From Pseudomonas ovata (GTDB taxonomy: Bacteria; Pseudomonadota; Gammaproteobacteria; Pseudomonadales; Pseudomonadaceae), in contig NZ_QFFU01000017.1 of the NCBI RefSeq assembly GCF_003131185.1, forward strand, positions 1 through 64,000: a stretch of 64,000 nucleotides of DNA, read 5' to 3'. Made by a program: the position numbers and the translations under genes. Each line of letters begins with the position of its first letter. Position 1 is the stretch's first letter. Positions 18,354 to 26,184 of the stretch are shown one piece after another. The notes beneath the pieces were generated by a model. The model had not been told where the DNA came from. It was given only the letters and a program-made list of their open reading frames with translations, and made no database searches.

Positions 18354-19760
18354 ATGGGCCTGAACGACCAATGGATGCAGCGCGACCTGGCGGTGCTGTG
18401 GCACCCCTGCACCCAGATGAAAGATCACGAACACCTGCCGCTGATTCCCATCCGCCGGGGTGAAGGCGTGTGGCTGGAAGACTTCGAAGGCAAGCGCTAC
18501 CTGGACGCGGTGAGTTCCTGGTGGGTCAATGTCTTCGGCCACGCCAACCCGCGCATCAACCAGCGCATCAAGGACCAGGTCGATCAGCTTGAACATGTGA
18601 TTCTCGCCGGCTTCAGTCACCAGCCGGTGATCGAGTTGTCCGAACGCCTGGTCAAGCTCACCCCTGAGGGCCTGACCCGCTGTTTCTATGCCGACAACGG
18701 TTCGTCGTGCATCGAGGTGGCGCTGAAGATGAGCTTTCACTACTGGCTCAATCGCGGCCAGCCGGGCAAGCAACGCTTCGTCACCCTGACCAACAGCTAC
18801 CACGGCGAGACCATGGCGGCGATGTCGGTGGGCGATGTGCCGCTGTTCACCGAAACCTACAAGCCGCTGCTGATGGACACCCTCAAGGTGCCCAGCCCCG
18901 ACTGCTTCCACCGCCCGGACGGGGTGAGCTGGGAAGACCACTCGCGCACAATGTTCCAGGCCATGGAGCAGACCCTGGCCGAGCACCATGCGAGTGTGGC
19001 GGCGGTGATCGTCGAGCCGTTGATCCAGGGCGCCGGCGGCATGCGCATGTACCACCCGGTGTACCTCAAATTGCTGCGCGAGGCCTGCGACCGCTACGGC
19101 GTGCACCTGATCCATGACGAGATCGCCGTGGGCTTTGGCCGCACCGGCACGATGTTCGCCTGCGAACAGGCCGGCATCCGCCCGGACTTCCTGTGCCTGT
19201 CCAAGGCCCTGACCGGTGGCTACCTGCCGCTGGCGGCCTGCCTGACCACCGACGAGGTGTACGGCGCCTTCTACGACGACTATCCGACCCTGCGCGCCTT
19301 TCTGCATTCGCACAGCTACACCGGCAATCCGCTGGCCTGTGCCGCCGCCCTGGCGACCCTGGACATCTTCGAGCAGGACAACGTCATCGAGGCCAACAAG
19401 GCCCTGGCCCGGCGCATGGCCACCCGCACCGCGCACCTGGCCGACCACCCCAACGTGGCCGAAGTGCGCCAGACCGGCATGGCCCTGGCCATCGAGATGG
19501 TCCAGGACAAGGCCAGCAAGACGCCCTACCCCTGGCAGGAACGCCGCGGCCTGAAGGTCTTCCAACACGCCCTGGAACGTGGTGCCCTGCTGCGCCCGCT
19601 GGGCAACGTGGTGTACCTGCTGCCGCCGTACGTGATCACCGAAGAGCAGATCGACTTTCTGGCCGAGGTGGCCAGCGAGGGCATCGACATTGCCACCCGC
19701 GAAAGCATCAGCGTGCCGGTACGCGAAGGCTTCCACCCTGATTTTCGTGATCCGGGCTAA
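18354..19760 (+). CDS. bioA: Adenosylmethionine-8-amino-7-oxononanoate aminotransferase
   Basis: The 468-residue PLP enzyme makes 7,8-diaminopelargonate in biotin synthesis, with S-adenosylmethionine as amino donor. It opens with the BioA-type LWHPCTQM and VSSWWVNVFGHANPRIN. It has the PLP Asp region LIHDEIAVGFGRTGTMFACE and the Schiff-base lysine in LSKALTGGYLPLA. GGAG lies seven bases before the ATG at 18354; a TTG at 18348 is also in frame. It stands apart from other bio genes, as in other pseudomonads, next to rsmE. Confidence 0.95.
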   Translation: MGLNDQWMQRDLAVLWHPCTQMKDHEHLPLIPIRRGEGVWLEDFEGKRYLDAVSSWWVNVFGHANPRINQRIKDQVDQLEHVILAGFSHQPVIELSERLVKLTPEGLTRCFYADNGSSCIEVALKMSFHYWLNRGQPGKQRFVTLTNSYHGETMAAMSVGDVPLFTETYKPLLMDTLKVPSPDCFHRPDGVSWEDHSRTMFQAMEQTLAEHHASVAAVIVEPLIQGAGGMRMYHPVYLKLLREACDRYGVHLIHDEIAVGFGRTGTMFACEQAGIRPDFLCLSKALTGGYLPLAACLTTDEVYGAFYDDYPTLRAFLHSHSYTGNPLACAAALATLDIFEQDNVIEANKALARRMATRTAHLADHPNVAEVRQTGMALAIEMVQDKASKTPYPWQERRGLKVFQHALERGALLRPLGNVVYLLPPYVITEEQIDFLAEVASEGIDIATRESISVPVREGFHPDFRDPG

Positions 19761-19784
19761 ACCCGTCAGACAACACGAAACCCA

Positions 19785-19815
19785 ATGTGGGAGGCGGCTT
19801 GCCGGCGACGGCTGC
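19785..19815. repeat. Single REP-like hairpin
   Basis: AATGTGGGAGGCGGCTTGCC and the following GGCGACGGC make one REP arm in the bioA-rsmE gap. No partner arm is seen. Confidence 0.5.
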
Positions 19816-19867
19816 ACCGCCGCCCGACCGGCCTGCGACTTAAGACTTTTTACCAGAGACCCCTTGC

Positions 19868-20587
19868 ATGAGACTGTCCCGCTTCTTCATCGACGCCCTG
19901 CTGAGCCTGGGCGAACACACCTTGCCCGAGGCCCAGGCGCACTACATCGGCCGGGTGCTGCGCATGACCGAGGGCCAGGCCCTGCAAGTGTTCGACGGCT
20001 CCGGCCATGAATACCGTGGCACCTTGCTGGAAGTGGGCAAGAAACAGGTGCGCGTGCAGCTCGACGAGTCGTTTGCCGGCCAGCCCGAATCGACCCTGCG
20101 CATCCACCTGGGCCAGGGCCTCTCACGTGGCGAGCGCATGGACTGGGCGATCCAGAAGGCCACCGAGCTGGGCGTGGCCGAGATCACCCCCATCGTCAGC
20201 GAGCGCTGTGAAGTGCGCCTGAAGGACGAGCGGGCGCAAAAGCGCCAGGACCACTGGCAACAGATCGCCATCAGCGCCTGCGAACAGTGCGGCCGCTCCG
20301 TGGTGCCGGTGATTCACCCGCCGCAGCCTTTGGCCGACTGGCTCAAGCAGACCCAGGCCGACCTGAAACTGGTGCTGCACCCGGTCGCCGAGCCGCTGAG
20401 CAGCCACCCGGCGCCCGGCACCCTGGCCTTCCTGATCGGCCCCGAAGGCGGGCTCGGCGACCAGGAAGTCGAGCAGGCCAAAGCCTGCGGCTACCATGCC
20501 GCCCGCCTCGGCCCGCGCGTGCTGCGCACCGAAACCGCCCCGGTGGTGGCCCTGAGCGTGGCACAGCAACTGTGGGGCGATTTCTGA
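19868..20587 (+). CDS. rsmE: 16S rRNA (uracil1498-N3)-methyltransferase
   Basis: The 239-residue SPOUT-class methyltransferase modifies U1498 of 16S rRNA. It has an N-terminal PUA-like domain (RLSRFFIDALL, YIGRVLRM) and a C-terminal knotted SAM domain with LIGPEGGLGDQEVEQA and the deep-knot signature LGPRVLRTETAP. Length is standard. It follows bioA in the same direction after about 107 bases containing a REP arm. Confidence 0.95.
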   Translation: MRLSRFFIDALLSLGEHTLPEAQAHYIGRVLRMTEGQALQVFDGSGHEYRGTLLEVGKKQVRVQLDESFAGQPESTLRIHLGQGLSRGERMDWAIQKATELGVAEITPIVSERCEVRLKDERAQKRQDHWQQIAISACEQCGRSVVPVIHPPQPLADWLKQTQADLKLVLHPVAEPLSSHPAPGTLAFLIGPEGGLGDQEVEQAKACGYHAARLGPRVLRTETAPVVALSVAQQLWGDF

Positions 20588-20602
20588 CCGCGATGTCCGT
20601 AT

Positions 20603-20686
20603 GAGCGACCAACGGTCGCGAAAGGGCCGGTACATTCAAGATCGCCGGCGGCTGGCTCTGCATTCGCGACCGCTGGTCGCTCCTAC
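20603..20686. repeat. REP doublet, type B
   Basis: GAGCGACCAACGGTCGCGAA on the left and TTCGCGACCGCTGGTCGCTC on the right, with GGCCGGTACATTCAAGATCG between, form an inverted pair of the same family as 1-253 and 9469-9552. It lies between the convergent rsmE and hemolysin-III genes. Confidence 0.85.
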
Positions 20687-20697
20687 GGGTTTTGCGT

Positions 20698-21312
20698 CTA
20701 CACCACATACCCGCAGATCGCCACGAAGTGCATCAGGCTGCCGGCGATCACGAACAGGTGCCAGATGCCGTGCCAGTGGCGGATATGGTCGAAGGCAAAG
20801 AAGAGGATGCCGATGGTGTACATCACCCCGCCGCCGGCCAGCCAGGCAAAGCCTGCCGGGCCCAGCGTGGCCAGCAGCGGCTTGACTGCCACCAGCACGA
20901 TCCAGCCCATCACCGCGTAGATCACCACGGACAATACCCGCGCCTCGGAGCGCGGCTTGATCTCTTGCAGGATACCGATCAGCGCCAGCGCCCAGACCAC
21001 GCCGAACAGGCTCCAGCCCCAGGGCCCGCGCAGCGACACCAGGCAAAACGGGGTGTAGCTGCCGGCGATCATCAGGTAGATCGAAAAGTGATCGACCTTG
21101 CGCATGATCGTCTTCGTCCGCCCCTGCACGCTGTGGTAAACGGTCGAGGCGCTGTACAGCGCCACCAGGCACACGCCGTACACCGCGATGCTGACAATCT
21201 TCCAGATATCGTGCTGCACGCTGGCCAGCACCAGCAGCCAGACGGCACCGATCGTCGCCAGCACGGTGCCGACCAGGTGCGACCAGGCGTTGAATTTTTC
21301 TCCGTAGTACAT
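20698..21312 (-). CDS. Hemolysin III (YqfA/PAQR) family membrane protein
   Basis: The 204-residue protein has seven predicted membrane helices and the PAQR/HlyIII hallmarks: an N-terminal EKFNAWSHLVGT, the Ser-His block STVYHSVQG, DHFSIYLMIAGSYTPFCL, and a C-terminal GIWHLFVIAGSLMHFVAI with the third histidine cluster. These sites bind a metal in the family. Many members are not haemolytic; a role in membrane lipid metabolism is more likely. It is divergent from the LysR regulator at 21455. Confidence 0.9.
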   Translation of the reverse strand: MYYGEKFNAWSHLVGTVLATIGAVWLLVLASVQHDIWKIVSIAVYGVCLVALYSASTVYHSVQGRTKTIMRKVDHFSIYLMIAGSYTPFCLVSLRGPWGWSLFGVVWALALIGILQEIKPRSEARVLSVVIYAVMGWIVLVAVKPLLATLGPAGFAWLAGGGVMYTIGILFFAFDHIRHWHGIWHLFVIAGSLMHFVAICGYVV

Positions 21313-21454
21313 CGATTGCTTGCCCTTTTGTGACTGAAGGTTGCACCGTTATAAACGGTTTTGCGTGACACCCTTTAACAACCGGTGGATTTAACGCAGC
21401 CATCTGCCGACGACTTGGGCACAATCGAGGGCACGCCCATCACCAGCGCCCGCC

Positions 21455-22366
21455 ATGCAGATCGACGATGAATTGACCCTCAAGAAGCTCGAAACATTCC
21501 TGGCCTTCATGCGCACCGGCAACCTGAGCCGCGCCGCTGCCGAGCTGCAGACCAGCAATGTCAGCGTGCACCGCGCCATCCACTCACTGGAAAGTGCCCT
21601 GCGCTGCCCGCTGTTCAAGCATGAGGGCCGCAACCTGACGCCGCTGGAAAGCGCCTATGTGCTGGAAGAGCGCGCGCAAAAGCTGATCCAGGACGTGCTG
21701 GCCGCCGTCGAGCATACCCGCCAGGCCGCCGGCTTCTCGGCCGCGCGCTTCCGGCTCGGTGCCTTGTACTCGCTGACCGTGCGCACCGTGCCGCAGTTGA
21801 TCATGGGCCTGAAGCTGCGCCGCAGCGAGCTGAACATCGACCTGATCCTGGGCTCGAACATGGACCTGTTGTACAAGCTCAAGAACATGGAAGTGGACGC
21901 GATGCTGGTGTCGCTGGACGAGAACGTGCACGACCCGGACTGCGACCACCTGCCATTGTTCAGTGATGACATCTTTCTGGCCGTGCCGGTCGACTCGCCG
22001 TTTGCCCGGCACCCCGAGGTCGACCTGAGCGATCTGCGTGAAGAAACCTTCATCACCCTGACCCAAGGCTTCGCCACCCACCGCGACGGCATCCGGGTGT
22101 TCCAGCAGGCGGGCTTCGAGCCCAAGGTGGCGATGCAGGTCAATGACATCTTCACCTTGCTGAGCATGGTCAGCTCCGGAGTGGGCTACGCCCTGCTGCC
22201 GGGGCGCATCGCCGCCGTGTATGAAAACCGCGTCAAACTGATCCCGCTGCAGGCGCGTTACCGCATGCAGCAGGCCATCGGCGTGGTCTTCCTCAAATCC
22301 CGCGAACGCGACCCGAACCTGCTGGCACTGGTGGCCGAGTGCCGGATGTACGCCAGCCGTACCTGA
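21455..22366 (+). CDS. mdcR: LysR-family regulator, probably MdcR
   Basis: The 303-residue protein has an N-terminal LysR winged helix (LKKLETFLAFMRTGNLSRAA...SNVSVHRAIHSLE) and a periplasmic-binding-type effector domain (about residues 90-300). The HTH carries NVSVHRAIHSLE rather than the commoner SQPALSRQI pattern, as in the MdcR/MadR group. It lies near the end of the malonate decarboxylase operon, as mdcR does in other pseudomonads, which supports control by malonate. The assignment rests on context more than on a diagnostic motif. Confidence 0.75.
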   Translation: MQIDDELTLKKLETFLAFMRTGNLSRAAAELQTSNVSVHRAIHSLESALRCPLFKHEGRNLTPLESAYVLEERAQKLIQDVLAAVEHTRQAAGFSAARFRLGALYSLTVRTVPQLIMGLKLRRSELNIDLILGSNMDLLYKLKNMEVDAMLVSLDENVHDPDCDHLPLFSDDIFLAVPVDSPFARHPEVDLSDLREETFITLTQGFATHRDGIRVFQQAGFEPKVAMQVNDIFTLLSMVSSGVGYALLPGRIAAVYENRVKLIPLQARYRMQQAIGVVFLKSRERDPNLLALVAECRMYASRT

Positions 22367-22382
22367 ATGGGATACACGGTCT

Positions 22383-22533
22383 GTAGGAGCGCGCTTGCCC
22401 GCGACCGGCTGCGTTAGCAGTCGTAAAATTGTGGCGTTTCATAAATCCCGGATGGGTTAATAGTCATGCGTTTGTGGCGTTTCCGAGATTTTGCGAGCGC
22501 TGCGCACTCGGTCGCGGGCAAGCGCGCTCCTAC
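22383..22533. repeat. Palindromic REP doublet, type A copy 4 (long centre)
   Basis: Perfect outer arms with a 40-base longer centre. The centre includes two GTGGCGTTTC copies near 22431 and 22472, so the inner segment itself looks partly duplicated. Confidence 0.9.
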
Positions 22534-22661
22534 AAGAGTCCGTACCAGACGTGGCTGTCGGAAATATCCGGTTATCGCGCGGTTTTTCGGATGTTTCTGT
22601 CAGCCGATTGCAAGACATCTCTCTTTCTCTTGAGGGAAATTTCCGAGACAATCCCGACCGC

Positions 22662-22690
22662 TTGCGCCTGCCTGATCGGGTCACTAGGCT
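22662..22690 (+). promoter_or_regulatory. Promoter candidate for the leader and DUF6124-like gene
   Basis: TTGCGC (22662-22667) and TAGGCT (22685-22690) are spaced by exactly 17 bases. Transcription would begin near 22697, just before the structured leader. Confidence 0.5.
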
Positions 22691-22696
22691 GCCTAC

Positions 22697-22920
22697 CGTC
22701 ACTGCCAATTCAGTGACACGGGGGTAGTAGCCCGTAGTCAGGCGCACAGCGCCACCTTATGCAAGGTGCTTTTTTTCGGCCTGCATTTATGGCGGTCGTG
22801 CGTGGGGCACCTTCGGGTGCACGGATACCTGATCTCCGGACTACTACCCCTGCGCACGGCTGCCACCCTTCGCGTAGTAGTGAAAGGTGTCGGCCTCTTG
22901 AAATGATCAGGAGGTTACAC
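22697..22920 (+). ncRNA. Structured leader resembling a C4-type antisense riboregulator
   Basis: The roughly 225-base leader contains GGGGTAGTAG (22721-22730), perfectly complementary to CTACTACCCC (22841-22850). It also has a GGCGC/GCGCC hairpin (22741-22753) and a terminator-like CACCTT/AAGGTG hairpin followed by seven T (22753-22776). A GCACC-TTCG-GGTGC tetraloop hairpin sits at 22807-22820. A second GTAGTAG (22874-22880) competes for the same CTACTAC. CCTGATC (22828-22834) is complementary to GATCAGG (22905-22911), which overlaps the SD AGGAGG. The layout resembles phage C4 RNA upstream of its target; the family assignment is from memory. Confidence 0.6.
22753..22776 (+). terminator. Terminator-like hairpin inside the leader
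   Basis: CACCTT-ATGC-AAGGTG followed by C and seven T. The stem is only 6 bp, so it may work as a partial terminator or attenuator ahead of the DUF6124-like gene. Confidence 0.6.
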
Positions 22921-22922
22921 CC

Positions 22923-23192
22923 ATGAAGAAAATCGTCCCCGACCCACCGCTCACCCTCGAAATCCCCGCCCTTGGCACCACCCTCGAACTTCTGGAAATC
23001 CAGCTCGCCGAAGCCTCGGACCTGCTGCGCTGTGCCGGCGCCACAGTGTACGAATGCGCCGACAGCCTGAGCGGCCAACCCCGTCACCTGGCCATGGCAT
23101 CAATGCGCCTGGTCAGCCAGGCCCAGGAAGTGGTCGACCGGCTGCTTGATCAATTGCAGCCACAGGCTGTGGCGACATGCCCCAATAACTGA
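22923..23192 (+). CDS. Small DUF6124/DUF3077-like protein
   Basis: The 89-residue protein starts MKKIVPDPP, the typical opening of a small Pseudomonas family of unknown function that occurs in many paralogous copies per genome. The rest is two amphipathic helices (LLEIQLAEASDLLRCAGATV and AMASMRLVSQAQEVVDRLL) with no signal peptide and no membrane segment. A strong AGGAGG lies ten bases before the ATG and is complementary in part to upstream leader sequence, so translation is probably regulated. Function unknown. Confidence 0.8.
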   Translation: MKKIVPDPPLTLEIPALGTTLELLEIQLAEASDLLRCAGATVYECADSLSGQPRHLAMASMRLVSQAQEVVDRLLDQLQPQAVATCPNN

Positions 23193-23233
23193 CGCAACGC
23201 TCTCTGCAGCCGCTCCTACGGATACCACTGGCA

Positions 23234-23343
23234 GTAGGAGCGCGCTTGCCCGCGACCGAGTGCGTTAGCGCTCGTAAAATCTCGGAAACGCCACAATTTT
23301 ACGACTGCTAACGCAGCCGGTCGCGGGCAGAGCGCGCTCCTAC
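23234..23343. repeat. Palindromic REP doublet, type A copy 5 (inverted)
   Basis: Same outer arms as the other type A copies, but the centre is reversed: GAGTGCGTTAGCGCTCG comes first and CGACTGCTAACGCAGCC last. It lies between the DUF6124-like gene and the convergent end of the mdc operon. One arm has an extra base (GGGCAGAGCGCG). Confidence 0.9.
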
Positions 23344-23393
23344 GCCAGCCCTATGCTTGCGGCGCGCCAAGGCGGCAGGTGATCGCCTATGAC

Positions 23394-24158
23394 CTACCCG
23401 AAAATTGCCCGCATCGCCACATACAACAGCGAGGGCCCGAGCAGGCAGCCCAGTGCGGTGTAGAACGCCGCCGTCAGGCAACCGTAGGGCACCAGCTTCG
23501 GATCGGTGGCGGCCAGGCCGCCGGCCACGCCGCTGGAGGTGCCCATCAGGCCGCCGAAGATCACCGCGCTGCGCGGGTTGTTCAGGCCGATGAACGGGGC
23601 AATGAACGGTGTGGCGACCATCACCAGGATGGCCTTGATCAGGCCGGCGGCAATCGACAGGGCCATGACTTCGGAGCTGGCACCAATCGCTGCACCGGTG
23701 ACCGGGCCGACGATATAGGTCACCGCGCCGGCGCCGATGGTGGTCAGGCTGACCGCATCGGTGTAGCCGAAGGCCAGGGCCACGCCGACACCGGCCACGA
23801 ACGAGGTGCCGATGCCGACGAACAGCGAGAACACGCCCACATAGCCGGCGCGTTTGAGTTCGTTGACATTGACCCCGAAGGCGGTGGCCACAATGGCGAA
23901 GTCACGCAACATGGCGCCACCCAGCAGGCCGATGCCGGACAGCAGCGGCAGGTCGACCACGCCTTTCTGGCCGCCGGTCACGGCGCCGCCGACATAGGCC
24001 AGGGCCAGGCCCAGCAGGATGGCAATGGCCGAGCCGTGCAGGCGGCCCTTGGTGAAGGTGTTGGACATCCAGTAGGACACCCACATGGTGATGCCGATCA
24101 CGGCGAAGCCGGCGACCAGGCCATAACCACCTACCACTTTGATTATCGATTCGTACAT
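23394..24158 (-). CDS. madM: Malonate transporter subunit MadM
   Basis: The 254-residue protein is almost entirely hydrophobic, with about eight membrane segments (for example GLVAGFAVIGITMWVSYW and GTSFVAGVGVALAFGYTDAV). It matches the large MadM subunit of the sodium-dependent MadLM malonate importer. The ATG at 24158 gives the family length; a GTG at 24167 overlapping the madL stop is also possible. It ends the mdc operon. Confidence 0.92.
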   Translation of the reverse strand: MYESIIKVVGGYGLVAGFAVIGITMWVSYWMSNTFTKGRLHGSAIAILLGLALAYVGGAVTGGQKGVVDLPLLSGIGLLGGAMLRDFAIVATAFGVNVNELKRAGYVGVFSLFVGIGTSFVAGVGVALAFGYTDAVSLTTIGAGAVTYIVGPVTGAAIGASSEVMALSIAAGLIKAILVMVATPFIAPFIGLNNPRSAVIFGGLMGTSSGVAGGLAATDPKLVPYGCLTAAFYTALGCLLGPSLLYVAMRAIFG

Positions 24159-24163
24159 GGCGC

Positions 24164-24565
24164 TCACCCCGCCGTCTTGCTGGGGGCGACCGCTTCAGGC
24201 TCGACGCTGGCGCCGCCGCCCATCCGGGTCAGGACTGGCACCATCGCGAAGGCCACCGCCACCGCCAGCGTGCCGGCCAGGATCGCCATCGGGCCGCCCT
24301 TGAGCGCGCCGAACACGTTCTGCTGCGCCGCCATCGCCACCACGATGGGGATGTAGATCGCGCTCCAGAACTCGACGCCCTGCTCGGACTTGCCAGCCAG
24401 TACGCCGCGCTTGTTGAGGTAACTGCCCAGGCCGATCAGCAGGATCATGGCGATGCCGACGCCGCCGACATTGGCCGGCACGCCGATCAACCGGCCCAGG
24501 ACCTCGCCGATGAACAGGCCTGCCAGGGTACAAAATGCTAGAAATGCCACACCGTAGATAATCAT
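24164..24565 (-). CDS. madL: Malonate transporter subunit MadL
   Basis: The 133-residue partner of MadM has four membrane helices, starting MIIYGVAFLAFCTLAGLFIG, and is preceded by AAGGA. Between that SD and the ATG is an uninterrupted AATAACAACAA, a likely Hfq/Crc target. About 69 bases separate it from mdcH, the largest gap inside the operon, so the transporter genes may be separately controlled. The C-terminal 20 residues are hydrophilic. Confidence 0.93.
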   Translation of the reverse strand: MIIYGVAFLAFCTLAGLFIGEVLGRLIGVPANVGGVGIAMILLIGLGSYLNKRGVLAGKSEQGVEFWSAIYIPIVVAMAAQQNVFGALKGGPMAILAGTLAVAVAFAMVPVLTRMGGGASVEPEAVAPSKTAG

Positions 24566-24575
24566 TGTTGTTATT
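24565..24575 (-). promoter_or_regulatory. Candidate Hfq/Crc site overlapping the madL ribosome binding site
   Basis: On the minus strand AATAACAACAA fills the space between the SD (AAGGAAT) and the madL ATG. It repeats the AAnAAnAA pattern without a break. Binding of Hfq/Crc here would block initiation directly. Confidence 0.6.
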
Positions 24576-24596
24576 CCTTTGTTTGCATTGCTGAAG

Positions 24597-24607
24597 TTGT
24601 TGTTTTT
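24597..24607 (-). promoter_or_regulatory. Second A-rich Hfq/Crc-like site in the madL leader
   Basis: AAAAACAACAA on the minus strand, about 20 bases upstream of the first A-rich site and in the same mdcH-madL gap. Confidence 0.5.
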
Positions 24608-24634
24608 GTCCTTCGTAGCAGCTGCACTCGGTGT

Positions 24635-25570
24635 TCAGGAGTGGGGGCTTTCCTCCTCGCGCGACAAGGCGACCAGACTGTCGAGACGGGCGCCGTCAAA
24701 GGCGATCGCCGTGGCGTGTTGCAGGGTTTTGCGGCCCAACCCGGTCAGTACCGACCCGGGCGGCATTTCGATCTGCAGGTGCACACCGCGCTCGAAGGCG
24801 GTCTCTGCGGTGCTGCGCCAGTCGATGACCCGGCACATGTTGAAAGCCAGGTCGTCGCGCAGTTTGTCGGCGTGGTAGATCGGCCTGGCCGAGGTGCCGC
24901 TGAGGTAGCGCAGCCGGGGGGTGCGTACCTCAACCTTGGCAAAGGCCTCATTCAGCGCCCGGGCCGGACCGTCCAGCAGCGGGCAATGCGACGGCACGCT
25001 GACCGCCAGGCGTTTTGCGCCACTGGCACCCGCCGCCCTGGCCCGCCGTGCGACCTCTTGCATGGCTGCCACGCTGCCGGCAATCACCAGTTGCCGCTCG
25101 GCGTTGATATTGGCCAGAAACACCGGTGCCTGCGGGCCGTTGACCTGAGCCAGCAAACGCTCGATCTCGGGCAACTCCAGACCGAGGATCACGGTCATGC
25201 CGTAGCCTTCGGGGTAGGCGTTGTGCATCAGCTCGCCGCGCAGGGCGACCAGCCGCAGGGCATCGTCGAAGGCCAGCGCCCCGGCAACCACCGCCGCCGG
25301 GTAAGCGCCGATGGACAGGCCGGCGACAAAGTCGGTGCTGCAGCCGTTTTGCTCCAGCAGGCGCGCCGCCCCAACGCCTGCGATCAGCAGGCACAGCTGC
25401 ACGGCACGGGTGCCGCGCAAGGCCTGCTCGCTGTCCAGCGCCAGCACATCTTCACCCAGCACCTCACAGGCCTGGTTCACGGTGTCCTGCACCACGGTCG
25501 CTTGCGCCAGGCGGTGCAGCATGCCCGGTTGCTGCGCGCCCTGGCCGGGGAACACCCACAGGCGGCTCAT
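24635..25570 (-). CDS. mdcH: Malonyl-CoA acyl carrier protein transacylase of malonate decarboxylase
   Basis: The 311-residue FabD-like acyltransferase has FPGQGAQQPGML at the N-terminus and the nucleophile elbow GLSIGAYPAAVVAG with Ser in GLSIGA. It also has the active-site His in SVPSHCPLLDGP. In the Mdc system it moves a malonyl group from malonyl-CoA onto the MdcC carrier to prime the enzyme. The ATG overlaps the mdcG stop (ATGA), so translation is coupled. Confidence 0.94.
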   Translation of the reverse strand: MSRLWVFPGQGAQQPGMLHRLAQATVVQDTVNQACEVLGEDVLALDSEQALRGTRAVQLCLLIAGVGAARLLEQNGCSTDFVAGLSIGAYPAAVVAGALAFDDALRLVALRGELMHNAYPEGYGMTVILGLELPEIERLLAQVNGPQAPVFLANINAERQLVIAGSVAAMQEVARRARAAGASGAKRLAVSVPSHCPLLDGPARALNEAFAKVEVRTPRLRYLSGTSARPIYHADKLRDDLAFNMCRVIDWRSTAETAFERGVHLQIEMPPGSVLTGLGRKTLQHATAIAFDGARLDSLVALSREEESPHS

Positions 25571-26184
25571 GCACAGGCCTGCAAACGCTGCCAGGGATCG
25601 CTGAGCAACTGCGCGCCCTCACAGGTCTTGAGCAGGACCTGGCGTGACGCCCCGGCCCATTCGCGCAGGGCCAGCGCCCCGTGCGGCAGTTGCAACTGCA
25701 CATCGACCCGGCAGGGCGCGCTGTCCAGCACCGCGACCAGGTCGGCAGCCCAGGCGCGGGACACGCACACCGGCGTGCGCACGATCAGGTCCAGGTCGCT
25801 GCCTTCATGCAGCGCGGCCACACCACAGGCCAGTTCGAACCCGGCACTGCCCGCCACGCCCCAGGCCAGGCCCAGTGCGTGCATGAGCGGGCGGACGTGT
25901 TGCAGGGCCCGCAAGGCCGGCATGTCACGCAGTCTGTCGGCCTCGATCAATTGCTCCGGCCGTACCTGACGCACCACGGCCGAACGCGGCAGGCTGGCGG
26001 CATGCCGCTGCTCACGGCGCAGCCCGCGGATGCCCACGGCAATGCGCTCCGGCGCCAGCCTTTCACGGCGTACCACCACCGGCTGGCCCTGGCGCACCAC
26101 CTCAATGGCCCAGGCCGGCGCATCGGCCGCCAGTTCGGCCACCGTCATGCCCCAGAGCAAGTCGTGGGGAAGCAGGCTGTTCAT
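25567..26184 (-). CDS. mdcG: Phosphoribosyl-dephospho-CoA transferase (holo-ACP synthase of MdcC)
   Basis: The 205-residue product attaches the 2'-(5''-triphosphoribosyl)-3'-dephospho-CoA prosthetic group to MdcC. It carries the nucleotidyltransferase motif EGSDLDLIVRT and the N-terminal LLPHDLLWG typical of MdcG. The frame is open back to 26370, but that part overlaps mdcE and is low-complexity. The ATG at 26184 overlaps the mdcE stop as ATGA and gives the family length. A further ATG six bases upstream is possible. Confidence 0.92.
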   Translation of the reverse strand: MNSLLPHDLLWGMTVAELAADAPAWAIEVVRQGQPVVVRRERLAPERIAVGIRGLRREQRHAASLPRSAVVRQVRPEQLIEADRLRDMPALRALQHVRPLMHALGLAWGVAGSAGFELACGVAALHEGSDLDLIVRTPVCVSRAWAADLVAVLDSAPCRVDVQLQLPHGALALREWAGASRQVLLKTCEGAQLLSDPWQRLQACA

